Shown piece after piece: positions 42,533-52,436 of a stretch of 64,000 nt of DNA; the first letter of the stretch is position 1, and every line of letters starts with the position of its first letter. Origin of the DNA: JBBQLG01 sp964251665 (GTDB taxonomy: Bacteria > Bacteroidota > Bacteroidia > Cytophagales > Spirosomataceae); NCBI GenBank assembly GCA_964251665.1, contig CAXUKO010000018.1:1-64000 (forward strand). Reading direction: 5' to 3'. Below the pieces are notes generated by a model. That model was not told where the DNA came from and made no database searches. It saw only the letters and a list, made by a program, of their open reading frames with translations. The position numbers and the translations under genes were made by a program.

Positions 42533-44763
42533 GCACCTACATCGGAAAACCGGTATCCCGTACGGATGGCCGCGAGAAAGTAACGGGGCAGGCTAAGTAT
42601 GCCGCCGAATTCAATGTGCCCAATCTGACGCATGGCTACGTCGTTACGAGCAGCATTGCCAAAGGCACCATCACCCGCATTGATGCCAGCGATGCCCTTG
42701 CCCTGGAGGGCGTACTGGAGGTATTTACCCACGAAAACCGGCCCCATACGGCCTGGTTCGACATCAGCTATAAAGATCAGGATGCTCCGCCGGGTTCGCC
42801 GTTTCGGCCGTTGCACGATGCTGAAGTAAAATACAGTGGTCAGCCAGTGGCGCTGGTGGTGGCCGAAACCTTCGAGGTGGCCCGGTACGCGGCTTCCTTA
42901 GTTAAGGTTGACTACGAAACAGACGCGTTTGCCACCGACTTGCAGGCCAATCTGTCGGAGGCCCGCGACCCAGAACCGGGTGTTATGAATTTCGTTAAGC
43001 CGCTGCCCCCTAAACCAAGGGGCGACTCCGAGCGGGCGTTTGCTGACGCGCCCACGCGCATGTCGGCGCGGTATGTTCATGGGGCTCAGCACCATAACCC
43101 CATGGAAATGTTTGCCACAACGGTTGAGTATGGCAAAAACGGCCATTTAACCATCTACGACAAAACGCAGGGGGCTACCAACAGTCAGCTATATGTCACC
43201 CAGGCCTTTAACATCCCGTTCAGCGGGGTTCGGGTCGTATCGCCCTACGTTGGCGGTGGGTTCGGGTCGGGGCTGCGGCCACAATACCAGCTTTTTCTGG
43301 CGGTACTGGCGGCCCGCGCCCTGAAACGGTCCGTCCGAGTTACGCTGACCCGCCCCCAGATGTGGACCTTCGGCTTCCGGCCCAATACCGTGCAGACAGT
43401 CCGGTTAGGGGCCTCGCCCGATGGGAAACTGACGTCCATTTACCACGAAGCCATTGGCATCACCTCCCGCTTTGAGGATTATATGGAAATGGTCGTTAAC
43501 TGGACCAGTAAACTTTATCCCTGCGACAATGTGACGCTACCCTATAAACTGAGGCCGCTGGACGTGTACACGCCTATCGACATGCGGGCACCGGGGGGCG
43601 TTACGGGTGTTCACGCCATTGAGTCGGCGATGGACGAACTATCGTATGAGCTGGGCATGGACCCGATTGAACTGCGACTGCGGAATTACGGTGAAATTGA
43701 TCAGGCCGAGGGCGATAAACCCTTCTCAAGCAAAGAACTTCGGGCCTGTTATACGCAGGGGGCCGAGCGGTTCGGCTGGGCTACACGCACGCCGGAACCC
43801 CGCTCCATGCGGCAGGGTCATAACCTGATTGGCTGGGGCATGGCCACCGGCATCTGGGATGCCAGTCAGATGCCCGCCCGCGCTGAAGCCGTGCTAACCG
43901 TCAATGGGAAGCTGCGCGTCAGCAGTGCCACCGCCGACATTGGCACGGGCACTTACACCATTATGACCCAGATTGCGGCCGAGACGCTCGGAATGCCCAT
44001 TGAGGACGTGGTGTTCCGGCTCGGCGATACGGATATGCCATTCGCTCCCATTCAGGGTGGTTCCTGGACGGCTTCGACGGTAGGGTCGGCGGTGAAGGTC
44101 GTCTGCGAAGATCTGGCTAAAAAGTTGTTCAAGTTGGCCCGGACGATGCCTAAATCGCCGTTGGCAAAGGCCGATCAGGACGAGGTTGTGTTTGCCGATG
44201 GCTGCATAAAACTCAAAAGCGATCCATCCATTTTTGTCACATTCCGCGAGATTGTGGCGCAGAACGGGGGCCACGCCATCACCGAAACGGCTACGTCGAT
44301 GCCTAACCTGCTGCGTCACCAGAAATACTCACGCAATGCGCACTCGGCGGTGTTTGTGGAGGTACTGGTCGATGAAGACTTAGGCACGGTGAAAGTAACC
44401 CGGGCGGTGAGTGCCATTGCCGGTGGCCGCATTCTGAATCCTAAAACAGCCCGCAGCCAGATCATCGGCGGCATGGTGTGGGGTATCAGCTCGGCGTTGC
44501 AGGAAGAAAGCGCAATGGATCACCGCTTCGGCCGGTTTATGAACCACGATCTGGCTGAATACCATATTCCGGTCTGCGCCGATATTCACCAGCTGGATGT
44601 GGTTTTCGTCGACGAAACTGACACCATCGTGAATCCGCTGGGCGCAAAGGGACTGGGTGAGATCGGGCTGGTGGGCATGCCTGCTGCCATCGCTAATGCG
44701 ATTTATCACGCGACCGGCAAACGCATTCACGACCTGCCCATTCAGCTGGATCGGTTGCTGTGA
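42529..44763 (+). CDS. Xanthine dehydrogenase family molybdopterin subunit
   Basis: The large catalytic subunit, 744 residues. Mo-cofactor-binding features include GGGFGSGLRPQYQ, RAPGGVTGVHAIE, and PLGAKGLGEIGLVG near the C-terminus, whose Glu711 is the expected catalytic base. The sequence is of the PaoC/YagR aldehyde oxidoreductase type rather than true xanthine dehydrogenase. The acceptor and aldehyde substrate cannot be told from sequence. Translationally coupled to the FAD subunit. Confidence 0.92.
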   Translation: MSTYIGKPVSRTDGREKVTGQAKYAAEFNVPNLTHGYVVTSSIAKGTITRIDASDALALEGVLEVFTHENRPHTAWFDISYKDQDAPPGSPFRPLHDAEVKYSGQPVALVVAETFEVARYAASLVKVDYETDAFATDLQANLSEARDPEPGVMNFVKPLPPKPRGDSERAFADAPTRMSARYVHGAQHHNPMEMFATTVEYGKNGHLTIYDKTQGATNSQLYVTQAFNIPFSGVRVVSPYVGGGFGSGLRPQYQLFLAVLAARALKRSVRVTLTRPQMWTFGFRPNTVQTVRLGASPDGKLTSIYHEAIGITSRFEDYMEMVVNWTSKLYPCDNVTLPYKLRPLDVYTPIDMRAPGGVTGVHAIESAMDELSYELGMDPIELRLRNYGEIDQAEGDKPFSSKELRACYTQGAERFGWATRTPEPRSMRQGHNLIGWGMATGIWDASQMPARAEAVLTVNGKLRVSSATADIGTGTYTIMTQIAAETLGMPIEDVVFRLGDTDMPFAPIQGGSWTASTVGSAVKVVCEDLAKKLFKLARTMPKSPLAKADQDEVVFADGCIKLKSDPSIFVTFREIVAQNGGHAITETATSMPNLLRHQKYSRNAHSAVFVEVLVDEDLGTVKVTRAVSAIAGGRILNPKTARSQIIGGMVWGISSALQEESAMDHRFGRFMNHDLAEYHIPVCADIHQLDVVFVDETDTIVNPLGAKGLGEIGLVGMPAAIANAIYHATGKRIHDLPIQLDRLL

Positions 44764-44769
44764 GGTAAC

Positions 44770-47451
44770 CTAAACCGGCAGGTACACTGTGAACGTAGAC
44801 CCCTGCCCCGGCTGGCTGCTGGCGGTGACGAAGCCCCGATGATTTTCGGCAACTTTACGGACAATGGCCAGCCCGATTCCACTTCCCATGTACTCCGTTC
44901 GACCATGGAGCCGCTGGAAGACCTGAAAAATGCGGTCAAGGTATTTTTCGTCAAAACCGATGCCGTTATCCACCACGCTGATAGCCCAGTACGCCGGTCC
45001 TAAGCCGGGTCCGGTGGTGGCGAGCAGCGTTGCCGGCAGGTCCTGGCAGGCCACTCGCTGGCACTGAACCCGCACGTCTGGCGGCAGGGCCGGGTTACAA
45101 AATTTCAGCGCATTACTGAGCAGATTCTGGAACAGTTGCCGGAGTTGCGTTTCTTCGCCGGTGATGGCGGGCAGTTCATCGAGGTGAATGCAGGCACCCG
45201 TTTCCTGAATGATCACCGATAAATCATCCATCAGTTCATGGAGTAGATTCATTAGTGAAACCGACTGCAGGACCCGCTGCTGATTACTGATGCGCGAATA
45301 CGTGAGCAGGTCTTTCATCAGCAGCGACATTCGTTCGGCCGCAACCTGCATCCGGCTGAACAATTCGGCGGCTTCGGGGTGTAACCCTTCGGTGTACTGA
45401 CTACGGATGAGATCGCTGAAGGCCTGAATTTTGCGCAGCGGTTCCTGCAAATCGTGCGACGCTATGTAGGCAAACGACTGTAAACTTTCGTTGGAACGCT
45501 GCAATTCGAAATTTCTATATTCAAGCTGTTCCTGTAGTTGCACTAAATTGGTTACGTCCAAAAACGTGACGACGACCTCATCGCTTCCCTGCCGGATCAG
45601 CGACATGTTAAACCAGCCGTTGATGCCATCGGCAAAGTATGGCATCAGCCACACCCTCGACTGACCGATTTCGACGACCTGAGCCACCGTGCGGAAAAAT
45701 TCGCGGCCCTCCGCACTCGGCAGCAAATCCGACATCAGCCGACCAATAAAGTCGGCGGTGGGTTGCCGCCCCACAATCTGCGCACCCGCCGAATTGGCCA
45801 GCTCGACCCGAAAGTCGGTGATTGTCGCCGACTCCTCCGGGGCTGATGTCCGAATGGCTTTGTACAGAATAATCCCGGCGGGCGAGGTATCGATCACCGT
45901 TTGCAGCAGCCGGGCCTGTTGCTCCTGCGCCTGCTCGGCCCGTTTAATATCATTCACAATCTGGTAGGTCGTAATCAGCCGGTCGGCGTCCAGTTGTGTA
46001 ACCTGGCAGAGCAACGTATTATCGTAGCCATCCTGCGTATAGTGTACCTCAAACCGCTGAGGTTCGCCCGTAGTCAGGACCGCTTCAAACCCCTGCCAGA
46101 ATCGCGACTCGATGACCCCCGGAAACAACGTTCGCATGGACTGACCAATCATCTGATCCGGGGTAAGTCCGGTGTCGCTGTATATCGTACTGCTCAGGTA
46201 CTGATACCGCATGTCCTGTAAAAGGCCCGCGTCGTCACGGATAATTTCGAGCACATTCAGGCCATCGGGCATGGAATTGAGCACGGCCATAAACGTATCA
46301 GCCATCTCACGCTGCTGAAGCCGGGCTTGGTGTTCGGCGGTTTTATTCTGTAGGGTAATCACCAGGCCATCGCCCCGCTTTACGGCTGATACATCGTAGT
46401 AGTTCAGCTGCCCCTGGTAAAAGTACGGCAGTTCGAACCGGTCCGGCTCCCCCGTTTCTACCACCCGAATGTACCGCTCCAGCACATCAGTCGTTTTAAG
46501 ACCTGGCGAAACAGACAGCATGGTCTGGCCAATTACCTGGTCATCGGTAAGATTTAACAGCCGTCGGTTCACCTCGTTTTGCAGCAGGTACCTGAAGTCA
46601 ACCACTTTACCGGCTGCGTCCCGAACCGTCTCGAAAGCCATAATCTGGTTTTGCGAGCCATCCAGAATACTGCGTAAAAGGTCTGCCTGCTGTTCCTGAG
46701 CCAGTTCGGCTTCTTTAAGCGCTGTTACATCGACATAGGTGTAAAAGACGCCATCGTCTGTTTTAACGAACGTACCATCGTACCAACCTGTCCAGCCATA
46801 GGCTTCATAGGCAAAAACGGACCGCTGTGTTTCACCGGTTTCCACCACTGTCACGAACCGGCGAAACAGGTCTGACGCCTGCCAGCCCGGAAACAGGTCG
46901 CCTACCCGACGGCCTATCATTGCGTCGGGTGTCAGTCCAGCCCGCTGGGCGTTATACTGGTTAGTGATCAGATACCTGAAATCAACAATCTGCCCGGTTT
47001 CATCCCGAATGGCCTCATTTACCAACAACCCGGCTTCGATGTTGTCGGCTATCGTTTGCAGCATCCGGTTTTGATGCGGGTTACTATCGGCATAGGTGAC
47101 AACGACGCTGTTTTCATCCAGACGCCCGGCAGACATCGTCAGCAGGGTACTGTCTCCGCTGGCGGCCCTTGTAATCCATACATCTTCCTGTAGGGACGAT
47201 CCCGTCTGTAGCACCTGACTAAACTGGGCCTGACGTTCGGCCCGCTGTCTGTGTATGTGAAGGGCATTCAGTTCATCGGCCACCGGACCAAACCGGGTTT
47301 CGGCCGCCGTGTTTACCAGGGTTAGCTGCCAGTCCGTCGGGCTTTCGGCTTCATTCAGCCGGGCCTGATACACAACCATACTGGTTGGGGCTGCATTCAG
47401 GGCATTTTGCAGTAACACCGTAGCAGACGGAGAAAGCGTAAGGTAGTGCAT
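44770..47451 (-). CDS. Multi-PAS sensor histidine kinase
   Basis: 893 residues, no membrane segment. Five PAS-like sensor domains of about 125 residues are arranged in series (roughly 1-130, 131-260, 261-385, 390-515 and 520-650), recognisable by repeated text such as MIGRRVGDLFPG, TGEPQRFEVHY and VIGQTMLSVSP. The kinase core follows: phosphoacceptor His666 in IASHDLQEPLRK, N box LLSNALKFCN, G boxes VVDNGIGFDE and GSGIGLAIVRKV. There is no response-regulator gene next to it. It is convergent with the Mo-dehydrogenase genes; any regulatory link to them is unproven. Confidence 0.9.
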   Translation of the reverse strand: MHYLTLSPSATVLLQNALNAAPTSMVVYQARLNEAESPTDWQLTLVNTAAETRFGPVADELNALHIHRQRAERQAQFSQVLQTGSSLQEDVWITRAASGDSTLLTMSAGRLDENSVVVTYADSNPHQNRMLQTIADNIEAGLLVNEAIRDETGQIVDFRYLITNQYNAQRAGLTPDAMIGRRVGDLFPGWQASDLFRRFVTVVETGETQRSVFAYEAYGWTGWYDGTFVKTDDGVFYTYVDVTALKEAELAQEQQADLLRSILDGSQNQIMAFETVRDAAGKVVDFRYLLQNEVNRRLLNLTDDQVIGQTMLSVSPGLKTTDVLERYIRVVETGEPDRFELPYFYQGQLNYYDVSAVKRGDGLVITLQNKTAEHQARLQQREMADTFMAVLNSMPDGLNVLEIIRDDAGLLQDMRYQYLSSTIYSDTGLTPDQMIGQSMRTLFPGVIESRFWQGFEAVLTTGEPQRFEVHYTQDGYDNTLLCQVTQLDADRLITTYQIVNDIKRAEQAQEQQARLLQTVIDTSPAGIILYKAIRTSAPEESATITDFRVELANSAGAQIVGRQPTADFIGRLMSDLLPSAEGREFFRTVAQVVEIGQSRVWLMPYFADGINGWFNMSLIRQGSDEVVVTFLDVTNLVQLQEQLEYRNFELQRSNESLQSFAYIASHDLQEPLRKIQAFSDLIRSQYTEGLHPEAAELFSRMQVAAERMSLLMKDLLTYSRISNQQRVLQSVSLMNLLHELMDDLSVIIQETGACIHLDELPAITGEETQLRQLFQNLLSNALKFCNPALPPDVRVQCQRVACQDLPATLLATTGPGLGPAYWAISVVDNGIGFDEKYLDRIFQVFQRLHGRTEYMGSGIGLAIVRKVAENHRGFVTASSQPGQGSTFTVYLPV

Positions 47452-48056
47452 CAGAGGGAAGGTAAGCTAAGTAAGTCATTACGGCCGGGTATGAGTTGTT
47501 CCATCAGACTTACGGTAGCGAAAATAGACAAAAACAAACTACAAGGCTAATTAATCGAGCCCCCTTGAACAGCATGCTGAAGTACCTGCGACAGCCGGAA
47601 CAGAATTGATAAATAACGGGCTGATGATACCGGCAGTACCACCATGACCGGGACAGTCAATCCGTTAATTCGCTGACTACCAGACCCACTTGTCAGCCGC
47701 ATCCGGCCAGTATTTTTTCTTATCGGCTAAAGCGAAAAAATCCTAAAATTTATCGATTTAAAACCGTAGATTTAATGGCTTTTTTGGCCGTTTTCGGTGT
47801 TAATAAACGTGGGCCTGTTGTCGGCTGGTCCCACGCTCCGCTGCCTCCCTTGCCCGGTATCAGTTTCAGGAGAAACATCCCGAGAATTTCAAAATCACTT
47901 CGTTTCGTTTATCCGCATTTCCCCTGAAGGTAGCTTCTGATCGGCTCTTTCAGACGGAATGACCGGTCAAACCGGGTTTGCCGCCGTGTGAGCCAACGGA
48001 GCAGTTTTGTCATGGGCGGCCGGTAAAGCATACACCTCTTAACACAACTAAAATCT
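47452..48056. other. 605-base gap between the histidine kinase and the CE-clan-like gene
   Basis: No gene is supported. It contains the upstream regions of two divergent genes: an AT-rich segment around 47720-47800, pyrimidine-rich stretches, and a weak promoter near 47977-48009. No repeat shared with other gaps was seen. Confidence 0.6.
47977..48009 (+). promoter_or_regulatory. Weak promoter for the CE-clan-like gene
   Basis: TTTG at 47977-47980 and CAGTTTTG at 48002-48009 (one mismatch to TAnnTTTG) are spaced by 21 bases. The leader to ATG 48057 would be about 40 bases. Confidence 0.35.
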
Positions 48057-49313
48057 ATGAAGACACACGTTCGGGTCATCTCCGATCAGGAGGACTCGAT
48101 GGATAGTCAGACTATCTGCTCAACTGACTACCGAAAAGAGCAAGCCATTCAGGCAAATCAGGCCTTCGACGATGCCGTCAGACACTACCTCCGCGACTGG
48201 ATCGACCGCGGCACGAACACCGACGCGATCCGCACAGTGGATGGTGAACACGACACCGAAGCCTTTATTGAACAGGGAGCCCTGCGCAGTTTCTTCAAAC
48301 ACCGGGAAGATGCCTTTGAACAGCTCCTCAACAATGATACCATTGCCAGTCACCTGCTCCGCTCCAGCGATCAGGTCTATTTTCAGCAGGACGCCTACCA
48401 GCCCCTGCTGGCCAAATTTGAGCAGCGTATTTACAATTTAGCCGCCCACCGCGAGCATCTTGAAGTGCCGTTCCGATACAGTTCGGCCAGCCGGCAGGGC
48501 GATCATGGCGACAGCGTTACGCTGGCCGATATGCCCACCGATCAGATTCGTGAAGACATTGGTCTGTATTTTGGTACTCGCCGTTCTGATACCACCGCTC
48601 TGAATATTCTGGCCCGGCAACTGCGCCGGGAAGCCCTTGGGGCAACTGAGTTACCCATTCACGTGATCACCGAAGGCTACATGCTCGACTCCCTGCGGGC
48701 CGTTCGGACAGCTACGGAGCTGTTTGGGGAGCAGGGCGATACGCGCCTGCACTGTTTTGTGATTCAGCGACGCCATGCGGCCGACGACCGGCATCTGGGC
48801 GCGGCTCTGCTGCTGATGAATCCCGAACAGCCCGAATCGCCCCGGCGAATTATTTTCTGCGATACCCTGAACCCGTCGGGACAGCAGCCCCCCTGGTGGC
48901 ATACCTTCCGGCGCAATCTGGATGCGGCCTTTCCACAGCCCGCCGAGCAGTTGCCCACCGCAGCCCGGCTGGAAGATGGTGGGGTGAACCTCCAGCGTCT
49001 GCACGATGGCGTACCGGTACGCCATCAGGATATTGACTGTGCGTTTTACACAGCCTCCATCGGGCGCGCGCTGATTCACATTGCCAGGACGGACCCGGCA
49101 CTGCTGATCAACGGCTCCATCGATGAGATTGTCAGTCAGATGACTGGTTCCATGACTGAATATTTTGTGCGGGCCAACCAGCCCAGAGACCCGGCGGAGG
49201 TGCGGGAAGTAAACGTTATCCGCCGGTGGAATACCGGTCGACAAGCGATCAAGCACATCCGCGAGAGTCTTAAAGAACTGACCTATAGTATTTCGGCAAC
49301 CGCCATTGGCTAA
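48057..49313 (+). CDS. Putative CE-clan-like cysteine peptidase/acyltransferase
   Basis: A 418-residue cytoplasmic-looking protein with no signal or membrane helix. I could not assign a known family, but the C-terminal half has the order and spacing of CE-clan (Ulp1/YopJ-like) enzymes: a His (His246 in RHLGAALLLMNPEQ), 23 residues later an Asp in IIFCDTLNPSG (Asp269), then Gln324 and Cys328 in RHQDIDCAFYTAS. In Ulp1-like proteases the same order H-D-Q-C is used, with comparable gaps. The N-terminal half (about 1-190) is helical and charged, possibly a substrate-binding part. It is alone, with no toxin-antitoxin or secretion genes next to it. A hairpin follows the stop. The assignment is an inference from motif spacing. 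Confidence 0.55.
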   Translation: MKTHVRVISDQEDSMDSQTICSTDYRKEQAIQANQAFDDAVRHYLRDWIDRGTNTDAIRTVDGEHDTEAFIEQGALRSFFKHREDAFEQLLNNDTIASHLLRSSDQVYFQQDAYQPLLAKFEQRIYNLAAHREHLEVPFRYSSASRQGDHGDSVTLADMPTDQIREDIGLYFGTRRSDTTALNILARQLRREALGATELPIHVITEGYMLDSLRAVRTATELFGEQGDTRLHCFVIQRRHAADDRHLGAALLLMNPEQPESPRRIIFCDTLNPSGQQPPWWHTFRRNLDAAFPQPAEQLPTAARLEDGGVNLQRLHDGVPVRHQDIDCAFYTASIGRALIHIARTDPALLINGSIDEIVSQMTGSMTEYFVRANQPRDPAEVREVNVIRRWNTGRQAIKHIRESLKELTYSISATAIG

Positions 49314-49331
49314 GCGGGGGCACGCCCCCGC
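49314..49331. terminator. GC hairpin after the CE-clan-like gene
   Basis: Eight-base perfect arms (49314-49321 and 49324-49331) with a 2-base loop lie immediately after the stop codon. There is no T-run, so it may protect the 3' end or act with Rho; it may also serve the convergent amidohydrolase gene. Confidence 0.6.
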
Positions 49332-49361
49332 TCCTGCCATTCAGTACGTCAGCCTTCGCGC

Positions 49362-52300
49362 CTACCGGCCGACAACCGGGCGGGTCAATAACTGATTGAT
49401 GGAGTAAACTGTACCGTTTTTCACGACTACCTCTACATTTTTAGCATCCTCGATCCGGGTAAGCGGGTCGCCGGTCACCACGACCAGATCGGCCAGCTTA
49501 CCCGGTTCAATGGAACCTAAATCGTTGGCGACCCCCACAGCCTCAGCCGCCCACAGTGTAGCTGATCGCAGCGCTTCGTAGGGCGATAAGCCTCCTCCCA
49601 CAAATGATTGCAGTTCAGTATGCAGGCTCAGGCCGTAGGGCACGAACGGGCTGTCGGTTCCGGTGGTAACGTGCGCACCAGCTACCACCAGTGCTTTCAG
49701 CGTTTTTTGCAGGTTACCAAAATTATCCAGATAGCCGGGGTATAGTTTGGGCAGCTGCGCCGATTCGGCCAGTAACCGATTCGTATAGGCTTCGGAGTAA
49801 AATACCTTAAACTGCCGATTCTGGAAGAAATTAGTGTCTTTGGCTGCCATCGTGTTGAAACCACCCTGCAACGAGGCCGTGGGCGTGATATTCATCTGCG
49901 ACGCGGCCAGCAGTTGAATCACATCCCCATACGTCCGGTTCACCGCCGAAATCTTGGGCGAATACCCGCGCCGACTGGTACCGCCTATGTGCTCCACTGC
50001 ATCCACCTGATAACTCATGGCCGGGTAAATCTCGTGCGATGAAACGGGCATACCGTGCTCGTGAGCAAAAGTGGTGACGCGCTGTTGCATGGCGTCGGGA
50101 AGCCGCACGTAGGTTTTCATCATGTCGTAGTCTAAACGCACCGCCCGGTTCAGTTCGCGTTCCAGGTGTTCGGGCGTGGTGATGCTCATGGCGGCCCCGT
50201 AATAAATACGGCGGCCATCGGTGAGGCCACCCGTAAAAAATTGGCGCGGCCCCGGTCGGCGGTTCGTAATCCAGGCTTCTTTACGCTCCAGCGCATCGTA
50301 GGGGTCAGCACCGGGCTCCCGCAACGATGTGATGCCGTATGACAGCCAGAGCCGCCCCAACTGCTCGCCCGACATAGCATGCTGGTGGGTATGGCATTCA
50401 AACAACCCCGGCATTACTGTTTTGTCTGATGCGTCGATGAGTGTACCCGTTCGTCCGGCTTTATGCGGTTCAATGGCCTGAATCCGGTTGCCGGTGATCA
50501 GAATATCGACATTGGTTTTGTACGTACCTGAGCGTCCGTCGAAGAGTCGCCCGGCATGAACCACCATCTGCGCCGTCGACTGTGGTAATTGATATGTTAA
50601 GTCCAGTGGGATGGTTTCGGTGGTTCCATCAGCCACAACGACCTGCTTGAGTTGGTCGGTAGCTAGAAAAACAAGGCGTTTAGAGTCGCCGGTCCAGGTT
50701 GGTGCTTCGGCCAGTTCGGTCGTCAGGGCACGGGGCCTCCCGATCAGGTTGCCGCTGCCATCAGTCGGTATCACCCACAACAGCCCGTCCTGAATGTAGG
50801 CCATCATGCTTCCATCGGGCGACCAGACCGGACCGTTTTTGCTGCGTGTTCCCAGCGTCCGGCCGGGTTCCGGCGAAACCGCCCGATCCGGTTTATCATC
50901 GGCCTTTCCTTCAAGCGAAACCAGTAGAATCTCGCTGATGCCTTCGCGGTACCGCGACGAGTACACCTGCAACGCCGACATCGCCAGCGTCTTCCCATCC
51001 GGCGACCAGCTCGGCTGGCTGGGCACAAACAACGATTCGTGCCGTTTTTCGTAGGTACCGGTGGCTACATCGGCAATAAACAGCGTACTGCGGCCCCAGG
51101 CGTTGCGGGGATCTGCCTGATAAAATGCCAGTTGCTTCCCATCCGGCGACCAGCTGAGAAAATGCAGTTCATCCGGCACATCGACCAGACACCGCTCCTC
51201 CCCCGTTGCCAGCGTACGAATCCAGACATCCATGTTGCCCTTCCGATCCGACATAAAGGCTAGTTGCGTGCCATCGGGCGAGAAAGCAGGGTCTGTTTCG
51301 GCAAAAACATCATTCGTTAGCTGAACGGGTTTGGGATTGCCCCGTGTCAGCAACCACAGATCACCCAGAGCCGCGAACGCGATCTGTTTACCATCGGGCG
51401 AAACACAGGGACCCTTAATGCCCAGTACCGGCTTAGGAACAGGACTGTTAAAGTCGTAGGTTTTTCGGGAATAATTTCGCTTCGCCAGCGTCACCGTTGC
51501 CCGGAAGGGTACATCGGTGCCGGTAGCCGGTGCTACGGTACCTCCGGTTAGTTTGCCGCGCCGAAGTTTCCCGTTCACGGCCAGCAGGTACTCATCTGCC
51601 GAAAACCAGGTTACCCGAAACGGAAACACATCGTCGGTGGCATTGGTCACCTGTCGGGTCTGCCCCGTTGCCAGCGCCACGGCATCCAGCCCTGAGCGCT
51701 TATTGCCGAAGGTGTTGTACAGAATCTGGCTCCCATCGGGCGACCAGGCCGGAGCCGCCAGCTTGCCCATTGCGGACACTACGCGCTTTTCGGTACCGGC
51801 CGCATCGCGGGTGTAGAGGCCCGGCGCGTCGGGCTTCTCCGACACAAATACAATCTGCCTCCCGTCGGGGCTGTAAGCCGGATTATACTGGTTGGCCGGA
51901 TCAGTTGTGAGTTGGGTCAGTTTACCGCCATCGAGGGTCAGTTGCCAGATATCGTAGTTATTGCTTCGATCCGAGGAGAAAACAATCGATTTTCCATCGG
52001 GCGACCAGTGCGGCTCGCGGTTATCGGACAGTCCCGTGGTGAGTTGCCGCCGTTGCGAGCCGTCTTTCCGCACCGTATAAATATGGTAATTGCCGTCGTA
52101 AAAGGCGTGGTAAGCGATGTAGTTGCCATCCGGCGACCAGGTCGGTTGTCGACTATCCCCCATCGCGTCGGTAATGGGACGGGCATTTCCTCCCGAAGTG
52201 GGGAAGGTCCAGATTGTGCCCTGTAGATCAAAAACAATGGTTTTTTTATCGGGCGATAGCGCTGCGGCCAGGTTGGTGCCTTCAGTTACAGTAACCCGGA

Positions 52301-52403
52301 TTGAATCGGCGGGTGGGATAGCCGCAAGCAGGGAATGAGCAGAAACCAGGAGGGATACAATTGGTAAAACTTTACGAAGGAATAGCATTAGGTAGAGCTT
52401 CAT
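49362..52403 (-). CDS. Exported amidohydrolase fused to a TolB-like PD40 propeller
   Basis: 1013 residues from the ATG at 52403 (an in-frame GTG two codons upstream is the alternative). A signal peptide (IVSLLVSAHSLLA) precedes a long PD40/TolB-type beta-propeller region (about 40-620) with repeated SPDGKQIVF- and WSPDG-type text. An amidohydrolase domain spans about 625-1000: HTHQH near residue 667, SSHEIYP, and the Asp of TTGTDSPFVPYG. Such fusions are secreted or periplasmic metal-dependent hydrolases, and the reaction is often peptidase- or imidazolonepropionase-like. It ends the SusC/SusD locus and is separated from susD by a long perfect palindrome. Confidence 0.87.
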   Translation of the reverse strand: MKLYLMLFLRKVLPIVSLLVSAHSLLAAIPPADSIRVTVTEGTNLAAALSPDKKTIVFDLQGTIWTFPTSGGNARPITDAMGDSRQPTWSPDGNYIAYHAFYDGNYHIYTVRKDGSQRRQLTTGLSDNREPHWSPDGKSIVFSSDRSNNYDIWQLTLDGGKLTQLTTDPANQYNPAYSPDGRQIVFVSEKPDAPGLYTRDAAGTEKRVVSAMGKLAAPAWSPDGSQILYNTFGNKRSGLDAVALATGQTRQVTNATDDVFPFRVTWFSADEYLLAVNGKLRRGKLTGGTVAPATGTDVPFRATVTLAKRNYSRKTYDFNSPVPKPVLGIKGPCVSPDGKQIAFAALGDLWLLTRGNPKPVQLTNDVFAETDPAFSPDGTQLAFMSDRKGNMDVWIRTLATGEERCLVDVPDELHFLSWSPDGKQLAFYQADPRNAWGRSTLFIADVATGTYEKRHESLFVPSQPSWSPDGKTLAMSALQVYSSRYREGISEILLVSLEGKADDKPDRAVSPEPGRTLGTRSKNGPVWSPDGSMMAYIQDGLLWVIPTDGSGNLIGRPRALTTELAEAPTWTGDSKRLVFLATDQLKQVVVADGTTETIPLDLTYQLPQSTAQMVVHAGRLFDGRSGTYKTNVDILITGNRIQAIEPHKAGRTGTLIDASDKTVMPGLFECHTHQHAMSGEQLGRLWLSYGITSLREPGADPYDALERKEAWITNRRPGPRQFFTGGLTDGRRIYYGAAMSITTPEHLERELNRAVRLDYDMMKTYVRLPDAMQQRVTTFAHEHGMPVSSHEIYPAMSYQVDAVEHIGGTSRRGYSPKISAVNRTYGDVIQLLAASQMNITPTASLQGGFNTMAAKDTNFFQNRQFKVFYSEAYTNRLLAESAQLPKLYPGYLDNFGNLQKTLKALVVAGAHVTTGTDSPFVPYGLSLHTELQSFVGGGLSPYEALRSATLWAAEAVGVANDLGSIEPGKLADLVVVTGDPLTRIEDAKNVEVVVKNGTVYSINQLLTRPVVGR

Positions 52404-52436
52404 GCGCACGGAGGTTGAGTGAATTGTATAAAGTTA

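Noticed and set aside
48651..49340. Minus-strand open frame of 229 codons opposite the CE-clan-like gene
   Set aside because: Composition is typical of an antisense shadow; it runs past the hairpin after the real gene and has no promoter box.
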